Positions 8,191 to 14,758 of a DNA stretch of 18,068 nt are shown in pieces (the stretch's first letter is position 1; every line of letters starts with the position of its first letter). The position numbers were made by a program, and so were the translations under genes. The notes beneath the pieces are model-generated. The model was not told the DNA's origin. It ran no database searches and saw only the letters and a list, made by a program, of their open reading frames with translations. Source of the stretch: CBDUBH01 sp965365345 (lineage in GTDB: Bacteria; Bacteroidota; Ignavibacteria; Ignavibacteriales; SURF-24). Where the stretch lies: NCBI GenBank assembly GCA_965365345.1, contig CBDUBH010000076.1, positions 1 through 18,068 of the forward strand. Reading direction: 5' to 3'.

Positions 8191-9544
8191 AGATATAATT
8201 CAGATTGATGACAGTTTTATAGAAGATATAAAAAGTCTTATAGAAACGAAATCTTCTGAAAGTTTGCTTAATATCTTAATGGATCTTCATCCGGCGGATA
8301 TCTCAGAAATAATAAACCATTTAAATGATGAAGATGCTCTTTTTGTTTTCAATCTATTTGATCCTGAAACAGCCGGTGAAATTCTTTTAGAACTTGATGA
8401 AAACATCCGCGAAATAATTCTTCAAAATACTTCTACCGATAAGATCACTGATATTGTTGATGAACTTGATACCGATGATGCGACTGATATTCTTTCTGAA
8501 CTTCCTGAAGAAATTGCAGAAGAAGTTCTTGAAGGAATTGACAAGGAATATTCAGAAGATGTAAAAGCTCTTTTGAAATACCCGGAAGATAGTGCCGGCG
8601 GTATCATGAACAGCTTTTACATTGCAATAGATGAAAATGCAACCGTAAAAGATGCAATTGCCGAAGTGAGATCAAATGCTGATGAAGTTGATCATATTTA
8701 TCAGATTTATGTTGTAAAAGATAACGGCGAACTTGTAGGCGTTATACCGATCAAAGCACTGCTTGTAAATCCGCTTGATACTAAAGTTTCTGATATTTTG
8801 GATGAAGATCTTTATTACGTTACCGCAAATGTTGATCAGGAAGAAGTTGCGAACATAATGCATAAATACGATCTGCTTTCAATTCCCGTTGTTGATGAAA
8901 ATAAAATTATGCTCGGTAGAATTACAATTGATGATATCGTTGACGTTATTAACGAAGAAGCCGCTGAAGATATTCAGAAAATTGCGGGTTTAAGCGAATA
9001 CGAAGAATACAGTTATTCTGCTTACAGAGTTTCATCAATAAGATTGCCCTGGCTTTTAGTTGCTTTATTCGGTGAAATGATAAGCGCATCTGTGCTTTCA
9101 TCTTTTCAGGCAACAATTGAACAAATTTATATTGCCGGAATTTTTATCCCGATTGTAATGGCAATGGGCGGAAGTTCTGGAACTCAATCCGCAATTGTGA
9201 TCGTACGCGCTTTGGCGACCGGCGATGTTTGGTTTGGCGAAACAAGAAAAAGATTATTCAAAGAATTTAAAGTTGCAGTATTAAACGGACTTGCATGCGG
9301 ATTGATTTTGCTTATGGCAACTCAAATTTTTTGGAATAATGAATTGAAATTTTCTATCATACTTTCAGCATCGCTAATTGTAATTATGATCAACGCCACA
9401 ATGATTGGAGCAGTTGTTCCTTTAATTCTTAAAAGATTAAAATTAGATCCTGCGGTTTCAACCGGACCATTTGTTACAACCGCTAATGATATAGTCGGTT
9501 TGATAATTTATTTTTCACTTATAACAATTTTTTACGTTTCATAA
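8159..9544 (+). CDS. mgtE: MgtE magnesium transporter
   Basis: MgtE is a dimeric inner-membrane Mg2+ channel gated by its own cytosolic domain. Residue numbers are from the ATG at 8159. About 20-130 form the acidic superhelical N domain, rich in LxDLHPADI and LPEEIAEEVL repeats. About 140-265 hold the CBS pair (PEDSAGGIM, IPVVDEN, GRITIDDIVDVI). About 295-461 form five membrane helices with the conserved IPIVMAMGGSSGTQ and FVTTANDIVG, the latter carrying the pore aspartate. GTG at 8153 is also open, but GGAAGG (8145-8150) is 8 nt from the ATG and only 2 nt from the GTG, so the ATG is preferred. It starts inside rsmA, which suggests coupled translation. Confidence 0.96.
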   Translation: MAEENKKIIVRDIIQIDDSFIEDIKSLIETKSSESLLNILMDLHPADISEIINHLNDEDALFVFNLFDPETAGEILLELDENIREIILQNTSTDKITDIVDELDTDDATDILSELPEEIAEEVLEGIDKEYSEDVKALLKYPEDSAGGIMNSFYIAIDENATVKDAIAEVRSNADEVDHIYQIYVVKDNGELVGVIPIKALLVNPLDTKVSDILDEDLYYVTANVDQEEVANIMHKYDLLSIPVVDENKIMLGRITIDDIVDVINEEAAEDIQKIAGLSEYEEYSYSAYRVSSIRLPWLLVALFGEMISASVLSSFQATIEQIYIAGIFIPIVMAMGGSSGTQSAIVIVRALATGDVWFGETRKRLFKEFKVAVLNGLACGLILLMATQIFWNNELKFSIILSASLIVIMINATMIGAVVPLILKRLKLDPAVSTGPFVTTANDIVGLIIYFSLITIFYVS

Positions 9545-9576
9545 ATTTTGTATTTCGTAATTTTTCAAAACTCCTG

Positions 9577-10524
9577 ATGAATAAAATTAAATCAATTTTT
9601 TTTCCATTAAATATTTCCGATTTGATTGTTGTAATATTCTATATTTTTCTTACAACTTTGAATATAATTTTTTTCGATAGAATTCCCCAGGCATCATTTT
9701 TAATTTTGATGAATGCCGGAGTTTTCGCATTTGTTTTCAGTATTGCTTATTTGGATTATTCCCTGCCGAAAAAATTCTGGTTTTACATTCACTATTGGTA
9801 CCTTTTTCCGCTTATACTTTTAACCTTCAAAGAAATGTACTTGATGATCAAACCAATAAGAATTTATGATTACGATCATCTTTTAATTGCTGCGGATAGA
9901 TTTATTTTCGGATTCGATCCGACTGATAAACTTTTTGCAATTGCAAATCCAATACTTACGGAAATTTTACAAATTGCTTACGGAACATTTTATTTTCTCC
10001 CGATTATTTTGGGCTATGATCTGTTCAAAGAGAAAAAAGTAAATGCCCTTGATTTCAGCGCGTTTGCAATTGTTTACGGATTTTTACTTTCTTATTTGGG
10101 ATATTTCATACTTCCTGCAATTGGTCCAAGATTTACATTACACAATTTTGAAAACACAAATTTGGAATTGCCCGGACTATTTCTGACAAATTTTTTACGT
10201 GAAATTGTTAACATCGGTGAATCAATTCCTGCCGGGACTCCAAATCCTGCCGAAGTTGTTCAGCGCGATGTTTTTCCAAGCGGACATACACAAATGACTT
10301 TGATTGTTATGTATCTTTCGATTAAATTCAAAACTAAAGCGAGATGGTTCTTAATACCGAACGGCATTTTATTAATTTTTGCAACGGTTTATTTAAGATA
10401 TCATTATGTAATTGATCTGATTGGCGGTACTTTATTTATGATATTTACAATGTGGAGCGGAAAATATTTATATAATTGGTGGCGAAAAGTGAAAAACGAA
10501 AAACTGTTTTCGTATAAAATTTAA
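9577..10524 (+). CDS. PAP2-family membrane phosphatase/phosphotransferase
   Basis: The 315-residue protein has about seven or eight hydrophobic segments and the type 2 phosphatidic acid phosphatase signature: IGPR (182-185), FPSGHTQM (233-240, catalytic H237) and RYHYVIDLIGG (274-284, R274 and nucleophile H276). The extended N-terminal membrane part and the HYxxDxxGG form resemble the inositolphosphotransferase (Aur1/Ipt1) branch more than the short soluble PAP2 enzymes. It therefore probably acts on lipid phosphates or phosphoinositol-type head groups at the outer face of the inner membrane. The substrate is not shown. It starts 32 bp after mgtE and probably shares its transcript. A hairpin with a T-run lies about 100 bp after the stop. 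Confidence 0.85.
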   Translation: MNKIKSIFFPLNISDLIVVIFYIFLTTLNIIFFDRIPQASFLILMNAGVFAFVFSIAYLDYSLPKKFWFYIHYWYLFPLILLTFKEMYLMIKPIRIYDYDHLLIAADRFIFGFDPTDKLFAIANPILTEILQIAYGTFYFLPIILGYDLFKEKKVNALDFSAFAIVYGFLLSYLGYFILPAIGPRFTLHNFENTNLELPGLFLTNFLREIVNIGESIPAGTPNPAEVVQRDVFPSGHTQMTLIVMYLSIKFKTKARWFLIPNGILLIFATVYLRYHYVIDLIGGTLFMIFTMWSGKYLYNWWRKVKNEKLFSYKI

Positions 10525-10621
10525 GCAAGCGAGAATTTAAAAATGATAAATTGAGATTACGTGATTGATAATTTTATAGAAATATAAATTCTAATAAAAT
10601 AAATTTCACCAATTGAGATTG

Positions 10622-10649
10622 TCATTCCGGCTTGTCCGGAATCTTTTTT
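10622..10649 (+). terminator. Hairpin terminator after the PAP2 gene
   Basis: ATTCCGG-CTTGT-CCGGAAT forms a seven-pair stem with a five-base loop, followed by C and six T. It is the first arm of the inverted repeat in this gap and is oriented to stop plus-strand transcripts from the PAP2 gene. Confidence 0.65.
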
Positions 10650-10743
10650 GAATTTTTGATTTGCCATTTTTTGGTAGTTTTAGAAATGCAAAATACAACA
10701 TATCTACCTGTAAATTATTTTTTGCTATACAAATTTATCAAAT

Positions 10744-10771
10744 AAAAAAGATTCCGGACAAGCCGGAATGA
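10744..10771 (-). terminator. Hairpin terminator after the two-module cysteine protein
   Basis: This is an exact reverse complement of the hairpin at 10622-10649. On the minus strand it reads as the same stem followed by CTTTTTT, correctly placed 80 bp after the stop of the cysteine-rich gene. Confidence 0.65.
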
Positions 10772-10809
10772 TATAATAATCAAAATTAAATTAGAATTTA
10801 AATTCCTTT

Positions 10810-10854
10810 ATTCTCAAATTCTAAATTCTCACATTCTAAAATTCTAAAATCTAA
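10810..10854. repeat. Imperfect ATTCTAAA tandem array
   Basis: Six neighbouring units occur: ATTCTCAA, ATTCTAA, ATTCTCAC, ATTCTAAA, ATTCTAAA and ATCTAA. They run into the stop codon (10851-10853) of the minus-strand gene. In that gene's sense direction they read as TTTAGAAT-type repeats. Confidence 0.65.
10825..10840 (-). repeat. TTAGAATGTGAGAA 3'-end motif, copy 1
   Basis: TTTAGAATGTGAGAAT on the minus strand begins about ten bases after the stop of the cysteine-rich gene. It is identical over 16 bp to the copy at the rdgB stop (12215-12230). Confidence 0.5.
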
Positions 10855-11177
10855 TTTACTTTTCTCGCATCAACTTCTTTAATTGTTTCAACAATTAAAG
10901 CATATTGCCTGTCAAGCGAACAATTTACATCTTCGCGTAAATAACATTGTCCTTCTGCGGTTTGAGCGCGGCACTCAAGACAAACATCTTTACGAAGTGC
11001 ATCAACATAATCTTTAATATTTTCGCTTTCAACCGAATGAACAACTTCCACAATTTGAGGAAGATAAAGTTCAACGGCGCAAATTTCATCATCATTTAAA
11101 GTGCATTTGCCTTTTTCGTTTGAATCAACACAAATTGCACACACATTTTTTCTGATTGCCGATAAATATTTATTCAT
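10851..11177 (-). CDS. Small protein with two tandem CX2CX8CX7C modules
   Basis: The 108-residue protein is an internal duplication. Residues about 4-49 and 57-102 align as YLSAIRK-VCAIC and YVDALRK-VCLEC, then KGKC and EGQC, then EICAVE and VNCSLD, then a helix (LPQIVEVV, YALIVETI). Each half has exactly CX2CX8CX7C, eight cysteines in total and no others. This spacing suggests one metal site per half (zinc, or a [4Fe-4S] cluster), each followed by an amphipathic helix. There is no signal peptide, so it is probably cytoplasmic. The ATG is preceded by AAGGA eight bases upstream. I recall unnamed relatives with the same pattern in other anaerobic or environmental bacteria but know no assigned function. 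It is divergent from menG, with a 69-bp shared upstream region. Confidence 0.8.
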   Translation of the reverse strand: MNKYLSAIRKNVCAICVDSNEKGKCTLNDDEICAVELYLPQIVEVVHSVESENIKDYVDALRKDVCLECRAQTAEGQCYLREDVNCSLDRQYALIVETIKEVDARKVN

Positions 11178-11246
11178 AATTTTTTTCCTTTTATTTACGG
11201 AAGTTAGTAATATTGTAAATGATTTTCAATAATTTAATTATCGCAG

Positions 11247-11927
11247 ATGAACAAAAAAAATCAAGTTAAAAGAATTTTCGATTCGATTGCTTACAGATAC
11301 GATTTATTAAATCATCTTTTAAGCGCGGGCATTGATATTTACTGGCGTAAAAAGGCTTTGAAATTAACTAAAGTTGATCCGAATTCAGTTCTACTGGATG
11401 TTGCATGCGGAACCGGTGATTTTTCAATTTCTGCTAAAAAATTTGGAGTGAATAAAATTTTCGGTGCCGATCTTTCTCACGAAATGCTGAGGTTCTTTAA
11501 TAAAAAAGCGAATTGGAGTAAAGGCAGAATTATTCAGATGGTTGCAGAATTTTGTCCGTTCAAAGAAAGTTCTTTTACAAATATTACGGTAGCTTTTGGT
11601 GTTCGAAATTTTTACGATATTCAAAAAGCGTTTAATGAATTTTATAAGATTTTAAAATCAAACGGAAAAGTTACTGTGCTTGAATTCCGTTTGCCTTCAA
11701 ATAAATTGGTTCGCGGAGTTTACAAATTTTATTTTGATAAAATTTTACCTTTTATCGGAAAACTAATTTCAAAAGATAAAGAAGCTTATACATATCTTCC
11801 CGAATCGGTTCAGGAATTTGATGAAAAAATTGATTTAGTTGAATTGTTTAAAAATTCCGGATTCCAAAATGTTGAAAGGCATTCATTAACTTTCGGAATA
11901 TGCCAGGTTGTAATTGCAGAAAAATGA
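11247..11927 (+). CDS. menG: Demethylmenaquinone methyltransferase
   Basis: This class I methyltransferase carries out the last step of menaquinone synthesis, methylating the naphthoquinone ring with S-adenosylmethionine. Family marks are VKRIFDSIAYRYDLLNHLLS (7-26), motif I LLDVACGTGDFS (49-60), the acidic end of strand 2 in GADLS (D75), VAFGVRNFYD and KVTVLEF. The 226-residue length is typical for UbiE/MenG. A menaquinone role (menG), not ubiquinone, is inferred from the likely Bacteroidota/Chlorobiota origin. No strong ribosome site precedes the ATG. The stop is followed within five bases by the TTAGAATGTAAGAA motif and then a hairpin terminator. Other menaquinone genes are not in the window. 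Confidence 0.95.
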   Translation: MNKKNQVKRIFDSIAYRYDLLNHLLSAGIDIYWRKKALKLTKVDPNSVLLDVACGTGDFSISAKKFGVNKIFGADLSHEMLRFFNKKANWSKGRIIQMVAEFCPFKESSFTNITVAFGVRNFYDIQKAFNEFYKILKSNGKVTVLEFRLPSNKLVRGVYKFYFDKILPFIGKLISKDKEAYTYLPESVQEFDEKIDLVELFKNSGFQNVERHSLTFGICQVVIAEK

Positions 11928-11931
11928 TTTG

Positions 11932-11945
11932 TTAGAATGTAAGAA
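11932..11945 (+). repeat. TTAGAATGTAAGAA 3'-end motif, copy 2
   Basis: The motif lies five bases after the menG stop, in the gene's sense direction. It differs at one position from the copies after rdgB and after the cysteine-rich gene. Confidence 0.45.
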
Positions 11946-11993
11946 AACAGAATTTAAGAATTTGGGAATTCATTAAGATTTTTCATTTCCGTC

Positions 11994-12021
11994 ATTCCGG
12001 CTTGCCCGGAATCTTTTTTTT
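11994..12021 (+). terminator. Hairpin terminator after menG
   Basis: ATTCCGG-CTTGC-CCGGAAT (seven pairs, five-base loop) is followed by C and eight T. It lies 66 bp after the menG stop and belongs to the same palindrome family as 10622-10649, with one loop base changed. Confidence 0.75.
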
Positions 12022-12028
12022 GTTTTTG

Positions 12029-12056
12029 TCATCGCGAGCGTAGCGTGGCGATCTCT
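12029..12056. repeat. GCGAGCGTAGCG-type palindromic repeat
   Basis: The segment is GC-rich in AT-rich surroundings. ATCGC at 12031-12035 pairs with GCGAT at 12048-12052. It resembles the 'TCATTGCGAGCG-AGCG-AGCAATCTC' dispersed repeats I recall from intergenic DNA of many bacteria. Confidence 0.5.
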
Positions 12057-12070
12057 GTTTTTTATTGTTT

Positions 12071-12100
12071 AACTCTGTGTCTTTGTGCCTCTATGGTTTT
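12071..12100. repeat. CTCTGTGTCTTTGTGCCTCT-type repeat
   Basis: This is a low-complexity GT/CT-rich stretch (CTCTGTGTCTTTGTGCCTCT, then ATGGTTTT). I recall similar text as a dispersed intergenic repeat in many environmental genomes. It is non-coding here. Confidence 0.35.
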
Positions 12101-12177
12101 TATTTTTTAACTTAATAAAAAAAAAGCCGGAATGACGATATAATTAATAAATCATACTAGATAATCAGGAATTCTCT

Positions 12178-12194
12178 TCCCGATTTAATCGGGA
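12178..12194. repeat. TCCCGAT-TTA-ATCGGGA palindrome
   Basis: A perfect seven-pair hairpin with a three-base loop lies 31 bp beyond the rdgB stop. On the rdgB sense strand it is preceded by GTCATTTC, the same lead-in as the other palindromes. No T-run follows, so it is not a classic terminator. Confidence 0.6.
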
Positions 12195-12214
12195 CATAGA
12201 AATGACAAATAATA

Positions 12215-12230
12215 ATTCTCACATTCTAAA
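12215..12230 (-). repeat. TTAGAATGTGAGAA 3'-end motif, copy 3
   Basis: The same 16 bp as 10825-10840. Here it includes the rdgB stop codon (TAG at 12228-12226) and is followed nine bases later by GTCATTTC and a palindrome. Confidence 0.5.
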
Positions 12231-12810
12231 TTACTTTCAGTATATGCTCTTTCAATTTATTGAATGCTCTTGAGCGGTGGCTGATTTTATTTTTTTCATC
12301 TAAAGGAAATTCACCTAAAGTAATTTCAAATCCGGTTGGAATAAAAATCGGATCGTAACCAAATCCATTATTTCCGCGCGGCTCATAAATAATATTTCCC
12401 GGCACTTCACCAAATTCACAAAAATAATTTTGTTCATCAAGATAAACTGCGCAGCAAACGAATTTCCCAAAATGCGGCTGTGGAAATTTTTTCAATTCCA
12501 AAATCAATTTTTCGTTATTACTTTTATCGGTTGCATTTTCTCCGGAGTATCTTGCAGAAATTACTCCCGGAGCCCAATTTAACTGCTCAACTGCAATTCC
12601 GCTGTCATCAGCAATTACCGGAGTTTTATATTTATTGAAAATTACTTGAGCTTTTATTTTTGCGTTACCTTCAAAAGTATCGGCATCTTCAATAATTTCG
12701 GGCACATCCTCTAAATCATGCAACGAAACAATTTCATATTTTGTATCTTTAAAAATATTTTTTACTTCTTTAACTTTTCCTTTATTTCCAGATGCAAAAA
12801 TTATTTTCAT
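12226..12810 (-). CDS. rdgB: Non-canonical purine NTP pyrophosphatase (ITP/XTP)
   Basis: RdgB (Ham1/ITPase family) hydrolyses ITP, dITP and XTP to monophosphates and so keeps deaminated purines out of DNA and RNA. Motifs present are FASGNKGK (5-12) for triphosphate binding, IADDSGIAV (66-74) with metal-binding D68/D69, GVISARYSG (82-90), GFGYDPIF (149-156) and SHRSRAF (177-183) for base recognition. The 194 residues match the family. AGGAAA lies a few bases before the ATG. It is downstream of a deaminase-type gene on the same strand across a 108-bp gap that holds one palindromic repeat. Confidence 0.96.
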   Translation of the reverse strand: MKIIFASGNKGKVKEVKNIFKDTKYEIVSLHDLEDVPEIIEDADTFEGNAKIKAQVIFNKYKTPVIADDSGIAVEQLNWAPGVISARYSGENATDKSNNEKLILELKKFPQPHFGKFVCCAVYLDEQNYFCEFGEVPGNIIYEPRGNNGFGYDPIFIPTGFEITLGEFPLDEKNKISHRSRAFNKLKEHILKVI

Positions 12811-12848
12811 AAATTTCCTATTTGAATTAATCTTAGTTTTGCAAAAAT

Positions 12849-12883
12849 GTCATTCTCCCGATTAAATCGGGATCCGGAATCTG
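12849..12883. repeat. GTCATTC-TCCCGATT palindrome repeat between amidohydrolase and rdgB
   Basis: GTCATTC is followed by the TCCCGAT-TAA-ATCGGGA hairpin (12856-12872) and then TCCGGAATC. Its outer ends match the CATTCCGG family of 10622 and 11991, while its core matches 12178-12194. It lies in the gap between two minus-strand genes, and no T-run follows directly. Confidence 0.6.
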
Positions 12884-12918
12884 AAATATTTGAATTAACG
12901 TTTCTGAATTTTGATTCA

Positions 12919-14262
12919 TTATTCATTTATTCTTTTCAATAAATTTTTCAACTCAACTTTGCCTTCGGAATAAATCTGATTTTCATCGTAAACTAAATTC
13001 TCACCATTTAAAATTTTCCACTCGCCATCAATCATAACTGAATTTACATTTTCTTTTCCGCTCGTGTAAACAATGTTAGAATAAATTGATCCATCATCAT
13101 CCGAAAGTGAATTGAAACTTTTTTCTAAATCAAGTAAAACTAAATCTGCTTTTTTACCTTCTTCAATACTTCCGATTTCGTCCTGTAAATTCAATGCTTT
13201 TGCGCCATCAATTGTTGCAAGATGAAAAACTTTTTTAGCATCCATTTCATCAGCGCCGTGAACCGGTTTTTGAATTAAAGCTGCTAATCTCATTTCAACA
13301 AATTGACTTAAATTATTGTTGCAAGGTGCGCCATCAGCACCGAGAGAAACTTTAATTCCCTTTTTTAAATAGTAAGGAATATTTGCAATTCCCGAAGCCA
13401 ATTTCAAATTTGAAGATGGACAATGTGAAATTGCAGTTTCATTATTTTTTAAAATATTAATTTCTTTTTCATTTAAATGAATACAATGAGCGAGCACTGT
13501 ATTTTTATCTAAAAGATTTTCACTTTCAAAAAATTCAATATTTTCTTTGCCGAATCTTTTACGAACTTCTTCAATTTCGCCTTTATTTTCCGATGCGTGC
13601 GTGTGATAAATGCTTCCGGGAAAATCTTTCATCATTGCTTTTGATTCTTTCAAAAGTTTTTCATTGCAAGAAAGTGCGAATCTCGGAGCAAAAGCATATT
13701 TAATTTTTCCGTTTTGCTCATTATGAAATTCTTTTGCGAGCGAATAAACTGAATTTAAATTTTCTTCAGTTGTTTCTTTGAATTTTGGATAAAGATTATT
13801 TACATCCATCAAGCATTTGCCTGCGATTGCACGCATTCCGGAGTGCATTAATTCTTCAAAAATTATTTCCTGATGCTTCAATGTTCCCATATCCAAAATT
13901 GTAGTTGTACCACCTGAAATCAATTCGTTAATCCCGAGTTTTACTGAGTACTTTAGTGAATTTTCATTGTGTGCATTTTCAAATGGAAAAATCTTTTTTT
14001 GCAGCCAATCCAAAAGTTGAAGATCATCTGCCAATCCGCGAAATAAAGTCTGACAAAGGTGAATATGCGTTTGCACAAATCCGGGGATCAAAGTCAAATT
14101 CGGGAATTCCAAAACCTTTTCATAATTGCTTTTTTGAAACTCATCCGCTCGGGCAATTTTTGAAATTTTATTTCCTGAAATTTCCACAGCATGATTTTTC
14201 AGAATTTCACTTTCGGGATTTGCCGTAACAATATTTTTCGGAATGATTAAAAACTTTTTCAT
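12919..14262 (-). CDS. Amidohydrolase, MTA/SAH deaminase-like
   Basis: The 447-residue TIM-barrel amidohydrolase probably deaminates an adenosine-type compound (5'-methylthioadenosine, S-adenosylhomocysteine or 5'-deoxyadenosine). Metal ligands are visible: THIH (H66, H68), HTHASE (H222, with E225), LAHC (H259) and LGADGAPCNN (D310). The TLFRGLADDLQLLDWL segment (72-87) and SHCPSSNLKLASGIA (279-293) are characteristic of the MtaD group. The family is secure and the exact substrate is not. Guanine or aminofutalosine deaminases are related alternatives. The start ATG overlaps the preceding CMD stop by four bases (ATGA), so the two are translationally coupled. rdgB follows downstream. Confidence 0.85.
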   Translation of the reverse strand: MKKFLIIPKNIVTANPESEILKNHAVEISGNKISKIARADEFQKSNYEKVLEFPNLTLIPGFVQTHIHLCQTLFRGLADDLQLLDWLQKKIFPFENAHNENSLKYSVKLGINELISGGTTTILDMGTLKHQEIIFEELMHSGMRAIAGKCLMDVNNLYPKFKETTEENLNSVYSLAKEFHNEQNGKIKYAFAPRFALSCNEKLLKESKAMMKDFPGSIYHTHASENKGEIEEVRKRFGKENIEFFESENLLDKNTVLAHCIHLNEKEINILKNNETAISHCPSSNLKLASGIANIPYYLKKGIKVSLGADGAPCNNNLSQFVEMRLAALIQKPVHGADEMDAKKVFHLATIDGAKALNLQDEIGSIEEGKKADLVLLDLEKSFNSLSDDDGSIYSNIVYTSGKENVNSVMIDGEWKILNGENLVYDENQIYSEGKVELKNLLKRINE

Positions 14263-14630
14263 TTACTCTCTTCAGTTGAATTTTCTTTTTCTGCAAATAT
14301 TTCATCCATGATTTGCATTGCATAACGAAGATGCGGAATTACAATCGAGCCGCCTATTATTAAGGCGATATTGAATGATTCGTATAATTCCTGTTCCGTT
14401 GCGCCTTCTTGAATTGAACGGTCAATGTGATAAAAAATGCAATCGTTGCAGCGTAAAACCATTGAACCTACAAGTCCCATCAATTCTTTTGTTTTTGCGT
14501 TCAGCGCGCCATCAATATAAGCTTTGTTATCAAGCGCAAAAAATTTATTGAAATCCCTGAACCCTGAATTCAAAATTCTTTCATTCATTTCAGTTCTGTA
14601 TTTACGTGTTTCGGAAGTTGTTTTTTTCAT
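14259..14630 (-). CDS. Carboxymuconolactone decarboxylase family (AhpD-like) protein
   Basis: A 123-residue all-alpha CMD-domain protein. The AhpD redox motif is intact: C61-N-D-C64 followed by H68, in the usual CxxCxxxH arrangement, with GATEQEL (76-82) and IGGSIVIPH after it. Such proteins act as small thiol peroxidases or disulphide-relay partners, and some are true decarboxylases. The CxxC favours a redox role. It overlaps the amidohydrolase gene by four bases, so it is the first gene of a probable three-gene transcript. The ribosome site is weak (GAGAAA about eight bases upstream). Confidence 0.88.
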   Translation of the reverse strand: MKKTTSETRKYRTEMNERILNSGFRDFNKFFALDNKAYIDGALNAKTKELMGLVGSMVLRCNDCIFYHIDRSIQEGATEQELYESFNIALIIGGSIVIPHLRYAMQIMDEIFAEKENSTEESK

Positions 14631-14703
14631 ATTTTTTTTCTCAAAAATTTAGGTGAATTAAAAAATACTAACCTATAAAGATAAATTTTAATTTGATAAA
14701 TTT

Positions 14704-14733
14704 AAAAACAAAAACGCCGGAATTTTTCCGGCG
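14704..14733 (-). terminator. Terminator after the secreted hydrolase gene
   Basis: CGCCGGAA (14715-14722) pairs exactly with TTCCGGCG (14726-14733). On the minus strand the stem is followed by five T, G and five T. It lies 26 bp after the final stop at 14759, showing that the transcript is expected to include the C-terminal sorting region. Confidence 0.85.
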
Positions 14734-14758
14734 ATTAAATTAAATAATAAAAATGATT

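Larger units (their letters stand above)
10622..10771. repeat. 150-bp element with perfect 28-bp inverted ends
   Basis: The 326-bp gap 10525-10850 lies between convergent genes. Inside it, 10622-10649 and 10744-10771 are identical inverted 28-bp arms around 94 bp of AT-rich, non-coding DNA. Each arm is itself palindromic. A further 10-bp pair (AAATTCTAAT at 10586-10595, inverted at 10790-10799) extends the symmetry loosely. The rest of the gap is AT-rich with no recognisable gene. Confidence 0.8.
11991..12136. repeat. 146-bp element with GTCATTCCGGCTT inverted ends
   Basis: GTCATTCCGGCTT at 11991-12003 and its exact complement AAGCCGGAATGAC at 12124-12136 bound a 146-bp segment, close in size to the 150-bp element at 10622. 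The right arm has lost the second half of the palindrome. The interior contains two unrelated repeat-like segments (12029-12056 and 12071-12100). The whole 298-bp gap 11928-12225 between menG and rdgB shows no gene. Confidence 0.65.

Noticed and set aside
8422..8863. Two minus-strand open frames opposite mgtE
   Set aside because: They are Ser/Ile-rich shadows of the acidic MgtE cytosolic domain.
10525..10850. Possible tRNA or small RNA gene in the gap
   Set aside because: No cloverleaf, TTCGA-type loop or CCA end is seen. The only strong structure is the inverted hairpin pair.
10810..10854. Tandem ATTCTAAA units as a possible CRISPR
   Set aside because: The units are 6-8 bp with no spacers, and no cas genes are present. 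It is simple-sequence repetition.
13956..14228. Plus-strand open frame opposite the amidohydrolase
   Set aside because: It covers the metal-binding N-terminal part of the amidohydrolase on the other strand and has no motif of its own.
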